A DNA stretch of 64,000 nucleotides from an uncultured Schlesneria sp. (lineage in GTDB: Bacteria > Planctomycetota > Planctomycetia > Planctomycetales > Planctomycetaceae): contig CAIVEI010000065.1 of the NCBI GenBank assembly GCA_903904835.1, positions 31,335 to 95,334 on the forward strand, in the 5' to 3' direction. Position 1 is the first letter of the stretch. Each line of letters starts with the position of its first letter. Below, piece after piece: positions 45,595 to 53,738 of this stretch. Both the position numbers and the translations under genes were made by a program. The notes under the pieces were generated by a model, which saw only the letters and a list, made by a program, of their open reading frames with translations, did no database searches and was not told the origin of the DNA.

Positions 45595-45650
45595 TGACTT
45601 TCCGTGGAACTGTTGTTTTTTGCGAAGAGCACTTCTTCGCGGCATCACGT

Positions 45651-46568
45651 TCAGAAATATCCGTCCCGCTTTTTCAGTTCCATCGAACCTGCTTCGTCAT
45701 GGTCGATCACCCGGCCTTGTCGCTCAGAGTTCGTCGCCACCAGCATTTCTTCAATGATCTCTGGCAGCGTCACGGCATTGCTCTCGATCGCCCCGGTGAG
45801 CGGGTAACAACCAAGCGTCCGGAACCGCACGCGCTTCATCATTGGCTTCTCGCCGGGGAGTAACCGCATCCGCTCGTCGTCCACCATAATCAGTGTTCCA
45901 TCGCGCTCGACGACCGGGCGAGTGTCAGCAAAATAAAGTGGCACAATGGGGATATTTTCCAGGTGGATGTATTGCCAGACATCCAGTTCGGTCCAGTTGC
46001 TGAGCGGGAACACACGGATACTTTCACCCTTGTTCACTTTGCTGTTGTAGAGGTTCCACAGCTCCGGCCGCTGGTTCTTCGGGTCCCACTGGTGCTGGCG
46101 GTCACGGAAGCTGTAGACACGCTCCTTCGCCCGGCTCTTCTCTTCATCGCGACGGGCACCGCCAAACGCTGCGTCGAACTGGTAGTGGTTGAGAGCTTGC
46201 TTCAGCGCCACGGTTTTCATGATATCGGTATGAGTTTTTGATCCGTGATCGAAGGGATTGATATTTTGAGCCTGTCCTTCGGGGTTGATCCAGACCCTTA
46301 AGTCGAGCCCCTGTTCGCGACAGAACCGATCGCGGAATTCGTACATTTCGCGGAACTCCCAGGTCGTGTCGACATGCAGCAGCGGAAAAGGGATTCGTCC
46401 AGGATAGAACGCTTTCTGCGCCAGTCGCAGCATGACCGTGGAGTCCTTGCCGATAGAATAGAATAAAACTGGGCGTTCGAACTCTGCGGCGACTTCACGA
46501 ATGATGTGAATACTTTCGGCCTCAAGGGCTTTCAAGTGGGCCAGTTTGTAATTAACGTGATTGCTCAT
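45651..46568 (-). CDS. cysD: Sulfate adenylyltransferase small subunit CysD
   Basis: A 305-aa protein from ATG 46568, preceded by GGAGGGG. PP-loop [30 protein letters not shown], the [19 protein letters not shown] box and [11 protein letters not shown] with IPIVPLYFA are diagnostic for CysD. It adenylates sulfate to APS, normally with the GTPase subunit CysN, but no cysN lies nearby. Instead it follows a DUF6671 zinc-ribbon gene by 17 bp and a PII gene further upstream. It is either served by a distant cysN or repurposed in this module. Confidence 0.94.
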   Translation of the reverse strand: MSNHVNYKLAHLKALEAESIHIIREVAAEFERPVLFYSIGKDSTVMLRLAQKAFYPGRIPFPLLHVDTTWEFREMYEFRDRFCREQGLDLRVWINPEGQAQNINPFDHGSKTHTDIMKTVALKQALNHYQFDAAFGGARRDEEKSRAKERVYSFRDRQHQWDPKNQRPELWNLYNSKVNKGESIRVFPLSNWTELDVWQYIHLENIPIVPLYFADTRPVVERDGTLIMVDDERMRLLPGEKPMMKRVRFRTLGCYPLTGAIESNAVTLPEIIEEMLVATNSERQGRVIDHDEAGSMELKKRDGYF

Positions 46569-46585
46569 TTCCCCTCCGAATCGAT

Positions 46586-47458
46586 TTATGGATTGCACCA
46601 TGGGCAATACCGTTGTGAGGCGGATTTCACGCCGTCAGACCGTTCCAGTCGCTTGCTGAATGCGCATGAAACGCAACCGTAGATTTCTTCCGAAACCAGT
46701 TCCGTTGGAAGATTGCAGTACTCGCACTGTAATCCCTTTTCGAAACGAACAATGCCCCATCCCGGCGTGTTACAGGATGGGCATTCCGTCGCCAGCCGGC
46801 GTCCCAGCTTCAGTGCGAGTTCCGCAATGACAGCCATGCGAGAAGGATTCAGATGGGCTCGCATGTCGGTCTCGACCCAGATCTTTCCATCGTCCGATTG
46901 GTTGCGAGATTGATGGAACGCCTCGTGCAACTCGACCTCAGATTGAATTCCCTTGTAAATGACAGATCGATCGCGCCAGACATTCGGACGAACGATCAGC
47001 GCATGAGACGGGAACTGCGACTTTTCGGCAAATCGATCCAGGTCATCAATCGAGGCCAGGGATGCGGTCCGATAGTTCGTTTTTTCGCTCAGAAATGATT
47101 CGTGTAAACGAAAGCCCCTGACGTGATCGCAGAAATAAAGTATCTCGTAATCGCAGGGGAAGAACGGAATGGTCGGATGGGGTCCAAAGCTCCCTTCGCT
47201 GGCAAGACCGTACTTGGCACCCAACAGGCCCATTCCTAGTTCGCACTTGCGACGCACGCATTCTAAAGCGGTCCCCTCGCGATCCACCTCCCCAGAGAAT
47301 GTCCCAATCAGATCCGTGTCCGCTTCGCATGTGACGACTTCTGCGGACAGGATCTTTTCGAAAGCGGGGCGGATCGCAACGGCTTTGTTGTGCTTCGTCG
47401 TCAAGACAATCCGGCAATTTACATACGGTGATCGACGCTCAGCGAAAGTTTGCTGCAT
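46586..47458 (-). CDS. DUF6671 zinc-ribbon protein
   Basis: A 290-aa protein from ATG 47458 (GAGG 6 bp upstream). The N-terminal two thirds is a mixed alpha/beta domain with [20 protein letters not shown] and [20 protein letters not shown], containing [20 protein letters not shown]. The C-terminus has two CxxC pairs ([10 protein letters not shown] with [17 protein letters not shown] with YCPWCNP), so it should bind two zinc ions. I recognise the DUF6671 family; its function is unknown. It is immediately upstream of cysD and 57 bp downstream of a PII-like gene, suggesting regulated sulfur or nitrogen metabolism; this is inference. Confidence 0.8.
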   Translation of the reverse strand: MQQTFAERRSPYVNCRIVLTTKHNKAVAIRPAFEKILSAEVVTCEADTDLIGTFSGEVDREGTALECVRRKCELGMGLLGAKYGLASEGSFGPHPTIPFFPCDYEILYFCDHVRGFRLHESFLSEKTNYRTASLASIDDLDRFAEKSQFPSHALIVRPNVWRDRSVIYKGIQSEVELHEAFHQSRNQSDDGKIWVETDMRAHLNPSRMAVIAELALKLGRRLATECPSCNTPGWGIVRFEKGLQCEYCNLPTELVSEEIYGCVSCAFSKRLERSDGVKSASQRYCPWCNP

Positions 47459-47515
47459 ACGAAGCCTCGTTGATGACGACCGACGGGACTCAAAAAAAAG
47501 GCGACAACCTCTGTC

Positions 47516-47809
47516 TCAATGGATGACCCACATGGCGTCAGAAACGAGGCACGAACCGCCAAACCGTTTTAAGATCGGGCGCAGCGCTTCGATCAGTTTG
47601 TTTAACGAGTCGTCAGCGATCGTCGTTACGATCATCAAGTTTTCGACCTCACCCGAAATCGAATCGAAGGAATAAACCTTCTTGTCCCCTTTTCCGAGAA
47701 CATTTCTCAACATGGCATAGCCTGTGACTCCGCAAGATTCCAATGCTGCCAGGACCTGAGGAAATTCCTGTTGCCCCGTGATGATCTCGACCCGCTGTAC
47801 TACTTTCAC
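47516..47809 (-). CDS. Short PII-family signalling protein
   Basis: A 97-aa protein from GTG 47809, with AAGGA 8 bp upstream; longer frames upstream look non-coding. It has the PII ferredoxin-like pattern: VKVVQRVEIITGQQEFPQVL, ALESCGVTGYAMLRNVLGKG, a short T-loop region (DKKVYSFDSISGEVENL), and MIVTTIADDSLNKLIEALRP near the C-terminus. The uridylylation motif of GlnB/GlnK (RGAEY) is missing, as in the carbon-related CPII/SbtB-like branches. Two genes of the DAB pump lie downstream on the same strand, so it may respond to bicarbonate or adenine nucleotides; binding is unproven. Confidence 0.85.
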   Translation of the reverse strand: MKVVQRVEIITGQQEFPQVLAALESCGVTGYAMLRNVLGKGDKKVYSFDSISGEVENLMIVTTIADDSLNKLIEALRPILKRFGGSCLVSDAMWVIH

Positions 47810-48015
47810 GAATGGATTCCTTGACAAAAAGAGGTCGCGCCTGAAAACAATCGAACTGTTTGTGCCGGTACACGAAGGGGCGACAAAAACCAAATTCACT
47901 CACGGCAGATCGTGTAAACGTGCCGTCACCGTGACCTGTTTTTTTAGAGCAGTCGCTCGAAGAGTTTTCGCGAAACTGTTAAACGCCGTAAAATGCGTGA
48001 ATTTAGTTTCGTGTA

Positions 48016-48044
48016 TTTGTAGTCGTGTATCGACCGTGATGCAA
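48016..48044 (-). promoter_or_regulatory. Candidate promoter of the PII-DUF6671-cysD operon
   Basis: Minus strand: TTGCAT (48044-48039), 17-bp spacer with TCGATACACGA, TACAAA (48021-48016), then TACACGAA, giving a direct repeat ATACACGA spaced 14 bp that could be an operator. About 207 bp upstream of the PII start. Confidence 0.55.
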
Positions 48045-48121
48045 GGAAATGTCAGAAGATTTTCTGAAAAACCGCGATTTTTATAAAATCTGCAATTCCA
48101 ACGACGCGCGGCTGACGTTTT

Positions 48122-48637
48122 CTATGCGACCTCGTCAGGCATTATCCGTTTGGCTTGGACAGAGTCACCAACGTGAATTGTCCCCCCTTCAATCACTTTT
48201 GCCGTGATCCCGCCGTGGCCGCGCATCGCGTTGTAGCCGCCGGGGCCGAGGACGGCTTCCATCCGCGAACAAGGCTCACACGGTCCGCTATATTCGAGTA
48301 ATACGTTACCCACTTGAAACTGCTTTCCCTTCAGCGCCAGCAGGTTGATCCCCGAAATGACCAGATTCCGACGAACCAGCTCTGGCGGCAGATCAGCGCG
48401 ATGCAGCATTCCAGCGACCGCCAACAGGTGCTCCGCCTGAATCAATGTGACCTGGCGTTTGGAACCACGACGGCCTTCGAATCGATGATCACCCGCAATT
48501 CCCCGTTCGGCGATAACCTCGGCTTTGTTGACGATCGAGATGTCGCCTAAACGAGCGGGACGCAGTCCGATCCATTCGAGTCGGCCAACCTGTGGCAGGG
48601 AATTGAGGAGAGATTCGAGTGTTTGCACGGTGAACAC
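48122..48637 (-). CDS. MOSC-domain protein
   Basis: A 171-aa protein from GTG 48637. It shows the MOSC fold signature: GIAGDHRFEGRRGSKRQVTL near residue 50, then LVRRNLVISGINLLALKG and the conserved cysteine in YSGPCEPCSRMEAVLGPG, followed by GHGGITAKVIEGG. MOSC proteins transfer sulfur or bind the molybdenum cofactor. It is on the same strand as the PII operon but separated by the candidate promoter, so probably transcribed on its own. Its start faces mutL. Confidence 0.9.
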   Translation of the reverse strand: MFTVQTLESLLNSLPQVGRLEWIGLRPARLGDISIVNKAEVIAERGIAGDHRFEGRRGSKRQVTLIQAEHLLAVAGMLHRADLPPELVRRNLVISGINLLALKGKQFQVGNVLLEYSGPCEPCSRMEAVLGPGGYNAMRGHGGITAKVIEGGTIHVGDSVQAKRIMPDEVA

Positions 48638-48938
48638 ACCTGTTGAGGCTGCGGAGAACGTTCATCAATAAACTAACAGCGCCGCACGGGGATTTCGCCG
48701 TCCTACGTCGTCAAACTTTGAAATCGGGTTCCCGTGCCACTGCTTGCGAGTGTTCGAAGAAGCAGTGTCCTGGACTTCTTCGTTCACTCTGAACACTTCG
48801 AGATTTTCTCGACATACGCTATTCTACGAAAGCCCCTTCAGCAAAAGGACGACAGGCCAGTCCCTGTGTTGCCAGGGAGTCATAACGAAATAACCCTTTC
48901 TCCATATCGATGTTTTATTCCACGGATTGGTTGACTTA

Positions 48939-51002
48939 ATGCCTCGGATTCAGCAGCTTTCGACGAGTGTGATCAATAAGATTGCCGCTGGAGAAGTGAT
49001 CGAACGACCGGCGAGCGTCGTCAAAGAACTGTTGGAAAACAGCGTTGATGCGCTGGCCACTCGGATCGAAGTCGACATCGTCGCCGGGGGAAGCGAATTA
49101 ATCCGGATCGTGGATGATGGTGAAGGAATTCATCCTGACGACCTGTTGTTGTCTGTCTCATCACACGCCACCAGCAAGATCCGCGATGCAGACGATCTGT
49201 TTGGTGTTCAGACAATGGGTTTTCGCGGTGAAGCACTTGCGTCAGTCGCAGAAGTCAGCCGCCTGAGAATTCGATCGCGTCAGGCTGATCAGCCGCATGG
49301 AATGGAAATCAATGTCAACCTGGGTGACGTCGTCTTACCCAAGGCATGCGGCTGCCCGCTGGGAACACAAATTGAGATTCGGAATCTATTCGAGAATACG
49401 CCGGTTCGTCGCAAGTTTCTGAAAACGATGTCGACCGAGTTCGGTCACATCAACGAACAATTCACTCGCGTTGCTCTCGCGAACCCTCGTTTACACATGG
49501 TGTTGCGGCATAACGACAAGATCGTCGTTGAACTTCCTGCGTCGGACCGACCACTCGACCGACTGAAGCTGTTTTTTGGCGGCGACGTCGCCGATGAACT
49601 GATCGCGGTCGAATCGACTCAGGCCGGTGTCCGCATGTGGGGCTATGTCGGGCACCCCAGTCGTTCGAAGTCGACCCGCAAGCACCAGTATCTGTTCCTG
49701 AATGGTCGCTGGATCACCGATCGATCCTTGCAGCACGCTTTGACAGAGGCGTATCGTGGGCTGCTCATGGTGGGGCGTCAACCTGTCGCGTTTCTGTTTA
49801 TTGAACTCCCCCCAGATCGAGTCGACGTGAATGTTCATCCCACCAAGGTGGAAGTCCGATTCCAGGACAGTCAGCAATTGTTCCGTCAGCTTCTTGCGAT
49901 GATTCGATCGAAGTTCCTGTCGATGGATTTTCAAAGCGAACTCCGATTTCCCAATGCTGCTGCAGGGGCAGGGCAGGGGACCCTGTCAGGGCTTGCGCAG
50001 CCGACACCCCGACCGATCGAGCAGCAGCGAGAACTGACAGAACAGCTTTCTCACTGGATCAATCAAAGAATCGGAGACGAGAACCCTGTTCCCCTGGTGA
50101 CGGGAACATCCGCAGCTTCAGCTTCGCCACGAGCTCCCTCGTCACAGTCCGCAGTTCCCGATTTCAGGACGTTCGTCGAACCCTGGCGGATTGGTCGCGA
50201 CACTTCGGATGAAGAATTTCCCCACAGTTCGTCGGTTTCTTTGTCAGAGATCAATAATGACGATATCCCCAGGGCAACGGAGACAATTGCTGAATCGTCG
50301 TCTCTCGTCGAGTTGCCTGAACCGCATACGAATTGCGAAAGTATAGTGGTTGCCGAAGTTTCAACGCCCGCCACGTCAGCGCTTCCAGCATCTGCGAGCG
50401 TTCCAGCGTTGGGTTCATCGGTTCGAGCGATGCAGGTTCACGATTGCTATCTAATCGTCGAAACGTCCGAAGGGGTTACCGTTATCGACCAGCATGCATT
50501 GCACGAGCGAATCGTCTACGAGCACCTGCGTGCTCGCGTGCTGGCGGGTGCGGTCGAATCGCAACGGCTGCTGGTGCCGCAGCAGATCGAAGTCACACCG
50601 AAAGAGGCGGCATTGCTGCTGGAGCAAAGCGAATCGCTGCAGAAGGCCGGACTGGGACTGGAAGACTTTGGAAACGGGACGGTGATCGTCACAGGCTATC
50701 CCGCCATGCTGCGCAAGATGGATCTGCAGGGACTGGTCCGCGATCTGATTGAAAAGCTGGAAGGAGGAGGGACAGCCGGAGTGCAATCGTCGGCGCGGCG
50801 CGATATTCTTGACGAATTGTTGCATATGATGTCGTGTAAGGCAGCGGTCAAAGCAGGACAGCGACTGTCCCAGGAAGAGATTGAAAGTCTGCTGCTGCAA
50901 CGACATCTGGTCGATGACGCCCATCATTGTCCTCACGGACGGCCGACAGCCCTGTCACTCAGCCGGATGGAACTCGATCGACAATTTGGACGATTGGGAT
51001 AG
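48939..51002 (+). CDS. mutL: DNA mismatch repair protein MutL with endonuclease domain
   Basis: A 687-aa protein from ATG 48939. GHKL ATPase motifs are intact: IAAGEVIERPASVVKELLEN, IRIVDDGEGI, SHATSKI and MGFRGEAL. A Pro/Ser-rich linker (about 370-490) leads to the C-terminal domain, which has DQHALHERIVYE (the DQHAxxExxxxE metal site of MutL endonucleases), SCKAAVKAGQRLSQ and CPHGRPTAL. So it is the nicking MutL type used by bacteria without MutH. No mutS is in the window. It is followed after 71 bp by the aroD-aroE fusion. The region upstream (48638-48938) carries short palindromic repeats (about 48730-48790) and no gene. Confidence 0.97.
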   Translation: MPRIQQLSTSVINKIAAGEVIERPASVVKELLENSVDALATRIEVDIVAGGSELIRIVDDGEGIHPDDLLLSVSSHATSKIRDADDLFGVQTMGFRGEALASVAEVSRLRIRSRQADQPHGMEINVNLGDVVLPKACGCPLGTQIEIRNLFENTPVRRKFLKTMSTEFGHINEQFTRVALANPRLHMVLRHNDKIVVELPASDRPLDRLKLFFGGDVADELIAVESTQAGVRMWGYVGHPSRSKSTRKHQYLFLNGRWITDRSLQHALTEAYRGLLMVGRQPVAFLFIELPPDRVDVNVHPTKVEVRFQDSQQLFRQLLAMIRSKFLSMDFQSELRFPNAAAGAGQGTLSGLAQPTPRPIEQQRELTEQLSHWINQRIGDENPVPLVTGTSAASASPRAPSSQSAVPDFRTFVEPWRIGRDTSDEEFPHSSSVSLSEINNDDIPRATETIAESSSLVELPEPHTNCESIVVAEVSTPATSALPASASVPALGSSVRAMQVHDCYLIVETSEGVTVIDQHALHERIVYEHLRARVLAGAVESQRLLVPQQIEVTPKEAALLLEQSESLQKAGLGLEDFGNGTVIVTGYPAMLRKMDLQGLVRDLIEKLEGGGTAGVQSSARRDILDELLHMMSCKAAVKAGQRLSQEEIESLLLQRHLVDDAHHCPHGRPTALSLSRMELDRQFGRLG

Positions 51003-51073
51003 GGACCCGTTTTCCGGGAAACCACCAACCCGATCACATTTTATCAAAACCACAAACGGGAATTGCTCCTGAC

Positions 51074-52552
51074 ATGATATGCGTTTCGATCGCCCGAACT
51101 CGTCATCGTATGATGATTGCCGAGCATCAGGCTCTTGCTCAGCGGGGTGCCAAGCTGGTTGAACTGCGGATCGACTGGTTATCCAGTAATCCCGATATTC
51201 CCCGATTATTGAAAGATCGGCCCACCCCCGTGATCCTGACCTGTCGTCGTGCCGCGGACGGTGGAAAGTGGCGTGGTACCGAAGAAGAACGGCAACGACT
51301 TTTGCGAACGGCAATCGTGTCGGGTGTGGAATATATCGATCTGGAAGACGACATCGCCAAATCGATCCCGAAATACGGCAAAACCAAACGGATCGTCAGT
51401 CATCACGACTTCAATGGCACACCGGATCATCTGGAAGAGATCTGGGCCGAAATGGCGGAAATGAAGCCGGATATCATTAAGCTGGTAACGTTAGCCAGTT
51501 CACCCAGTGACTGCTTCAGAGTGTTGAGCCTCATCAAGAATGCCAGGATTCCGACGGTCGCCTTCTGCATGAGTGAATTCGGGGCCTGGAGTCGGATCGT
51601 CTGTGCCAAGCTTGGTGCTCCTTTTACATATGCCGCGTTCAGTCCTGACCGTCAGGTCGCACCGGGCCAGTTGCCGTTCCAGGACATGCAAGAGATTTAC
51701 GCATACGATTCCATCAACGCCGATACAAAATTGTTTGGCGTCATCGGCGACCCCATTGGACATAGCCTCAGCCCGCTACTGCACAACAAAATGATGCGGA
51801 AGATTGGCTTCAACGGAGTTTACGTCCCAATTCGCGTCACGGCGGATCAACTGCCTCGCGCACTGGACGATCTGACAGAAATCGATTTCCGCGGCCTCAG
51901 TGTAACGATTCCTCACAAGGAAGCGGTGCTGGCGACGTATCCCAATTGCGAAGAGATCGTCAAGCAGATCGGCGCCGCGAATACACTGGTCCGCGATGAC
52001 AAGAACGAATGGCAGACCTTCAACACTGATTACGAGGCGGCGTTAGAGAGTGTGAAGCTCGGCCTGAAACCAGGTGAAACACTGGAAGGTAAGCGAGTCC
52101 TGTTGCTGGGGGCCGGTGGTGCCGCCCGCGCGATCGGAATGGGAATGGTTCGAGCGGGCGGGGCCTTAGCCGTCTGCAGCCGAACCTCCGCACGAGCCAA
52201 GACGTTGTCCACGGAGCTGGGTTGTCGACACGTTACCTGGGAGAACCGGGGAGCCGAATACGCCGACATCCTGATTAACTGCACACCCGTGGGAATGTAT
52301 CCGAACATGGATGAAACTCCCTTTCAGGATCATTGGCTGCGCGAAGGGATGATCGTCTTCGACACGATTTATACCCCGGAAAACACGCTGCTGATCAAGC
52401 AGGCACAAGGTCGTGGCTGCACGGCGATAACCGGAGTCGAAATGTTTATCCGTCAAGCAGCGGCCCAGTTCGAACGGTTCACAGGCCAATCCGCGTCCTT
52501 GGACGAGTTGCGAGACACGTTAAGGCGTGGAATTTCGGCAGCAAGAGGATAG
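51074..52552 (+). CDS. aroDE: Bifunctional 3-dehydroquinate dehydratase / shikimate dehydrogenase
   Basis: A 492-aa fusion from ATG 51074. The first 230 residues are a type I dehydroquinase: VELRIDWLSSNPDIPRLL, SHHDFNGTP with the catalytic His, IIKLVTLA with the Schiff-base Lys, and FCMSEFGAWSRI. The rest is shikimate dehydrogenase: VIGDPIGHSLSPLLHNKMM, IPHKEAV, ANTLV, NTDYEAAL and the NADP loop LLGAGGAARAIG, ending with INCTPVGMYPN. It catalyses steps 3 and 4 of the shikimate pathway. Plant-like AroD-AroE fusions occur in planctomycetes and chlamydiae. It follows mutL without obvious functional link. Confidence 0.96.
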   Translation: MICVSIARTRHRMMIAEHQALAQRGAKLVELRIDWLSSNPDIPRLLKDRPTPVILTCRRAADGGKWRGTEEERQRLLRTAIVSGVEYIDLEDDIAKSIPKYGKTKRIVSHHDFNGTPDHLEEIWAEMAEMKPDIIKLVTLASSPSDCFRVLSLIKNARIPTVAFCMSEFGAWSRIVCAKLGAPFTYAAFSPDRQVAPGQLPFQDMQEIYAYDSINADTKLFGVIGDPIGHSLSPLLHNKMMRKIGFNGVYVPIRVTADQLPRALDDLTEIDFRGLSVTIPHKEAVLATYPNCEEIVKQIGAANTLVRDDKNEWQTFNTDYEAALESVKLGLKPGETLEGKRVLLLGAGGAARAIGMGMVRAGGALAVCSRTSARAKTLSTELGCRHVTWENRGAEYADILINCTPVGMYPNMDETPFQDHWLREGMIVFDTIYTPENTLLIKQAQGRGCTAITGVEMFIRQAAAQFERFTGQSASLDELRDTLRRGISAARG

Positions 52553-53061
52553 ACCATCGATTGTTCTGATGTTTGTTTGCATCAGCATGAAGAGGTCCGG
52601 GGGCTCGAAGGTCGCTTTAAACGGTTACGCCGAATTTCCTGGCAAGCCGAACCGGCGTTCATGTCCGCAAGAATGTCGGCTGAGCGAATCGTCAACAAAA
52701 GCGTGCTTCGTTTGATTCGGACATCGGACGCACCGTCGCTGACAAACGGGAGGTGCCCTGATGGGCAACGCTATGAAGCATTTTTCTTCGAGAAAACACG
52801 GGTTCAAAATAAATGTTGTGAAAGCAAATGGTCGCCGTTAATAATGGATTCGGGCAGGGTTCCTCGTCCCCTTGGGACGCGCGAAAATAGCCCACCGTTT
52901 CAACGGTGGGTGCGTGGCCGGTCGATGAGTCGAGTCCCGACAGGGACGACAGATTATCAACTTATACGACAAATATTTTTAAAATGGTAATCCTTGGACG
53001 AATGTCTTTCGCCCCTTGGGGGGCTTTCAGTCCGATTCGACGTTCAATCCCACCGATAAAT
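52553..53061. repeat. Intergenic region made of interspersed repeats, left of the IS
   Basis: No gene is supported here. 52776-52799 repeats 45502-45525 (23 of 24). The block 52868-52910 contains the palindrome CCCACCGTTTCAACGGTGGG (52891-52910), and its part 52886-52903 is an exact reverse complement of 55149-55166, just outside the right end of the IS. 53011-53024 is a small GCCCC..GGGGGGC hairpin. Confidence 0.65.
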
Positions 53062-53140
53062 CAGCGATTTTTCTGGCCCTATTGATTTGACCAATTCAGA
53101 AGCCCGCAGCAGACATTGCCGAATCCGCCATTGTAAAGTA

Positions 53141-53219
53141 AAATAAATTATGGCGGACTATGCGACGATTAAACCACAGTGCAGCACTTTTCAACACAAC
53201 AGTCCGCCATAATTTATTT
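53141..53219. repeat. Internal 19-bp perfect palindrome in the IS leader
   Basis: Arms 53141-53159 and 53201-53219 are perfect reverse complements (AAATAAATTATGGCGGACT) with a 41-nt loop, located 75 bp before the transposase start. It may limit transposase expression from outside transcription, or be the scar of a smaller nested element. Confidence 0.8.
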
Positions 53220-53293
53220 GACTCTTTTCCGAATTTCGAACTATCCTGAAGGGGAGCATGATGTTGTTCGTGTGCCCTGACAGGAGGTTATCG

Positions 53294-53731
53294 ATGCACT
53301 TTGATCCCAAACAAAATCGGCTGGTTGGAACGACTGGCTCACTACCTGTTGCAGAGGATGATGAAGTCACTCGGAAATTAGTGATGTTGATGGAAGGGGA
53401 GTGTCAGGAAATTGGACCACTCAAAGCGGCGCGGAAGTTTGGTTACACCAAACAGCGATATTTCCAACTCCGTGAAATTTATTTACGAGAAGGGTCCGCA
53501 GGGTTGTTGAGTAAGCTGCGTGGCCCCAAAGGGAAGTCGCGTCGATCGGACGAGGTCGTGCGGCAGATCATCCGGCATCGTTTCCTCGACCCCCAGGCAT
53601 CTGTTGATGTGATCGCCCAGAAGCTTCGCCAAACGGGCTTCACGATTAGTACGCGGAGTGTCGAACGCGTGATCGCTGAATACGGACTTCAAAAAAAAAC
53701 TCTATCAATGCCGTCCCCGCGAGAAACCTGA
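53294..53731 (+). CDS. Transposase, upstream reading frame (HTH region)
   Basis: A 145-aa frame from ATG 53294, preceded by a strong AGGAGG at 6 bp. It contains two helix-turn-helix-like regions: GPLKAARKFGYTKQRYFQLR and RRSDEVVRQIIRHRFLDPQA, with ISTRSVERVIAEYGLQKK. The frame ends in TLSMPSPRET just after a run of nine A (53691-53699). With one A fewer the sequence would continue as LQKKLYQCRPREKPEPLVEA straight into the second frame, so the two are one protein joined by slippage or separated by a mutation. Confidence 0.85.
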   Translation: MHFDPKQNRLVGTTGSLPVAEDDEVTRKLVMLMEGECQEIGPLKAARKFGYTKQRYFQLREIYLREGSAGLLSKLRGPKGKSRRSDEVVRQIIRHRFLDPQASVDVIAQKLRQTGFTISTRSVERVIAEYGLQKKTLSMPSPRET

Positions 53732-53738
53732 ACCACTC

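Noticed and set aside
52577..52990. 137-aa frame left of the IS
   Set aside because: It runs through several interspersed repeats, so it is an accident of repeat sequence.
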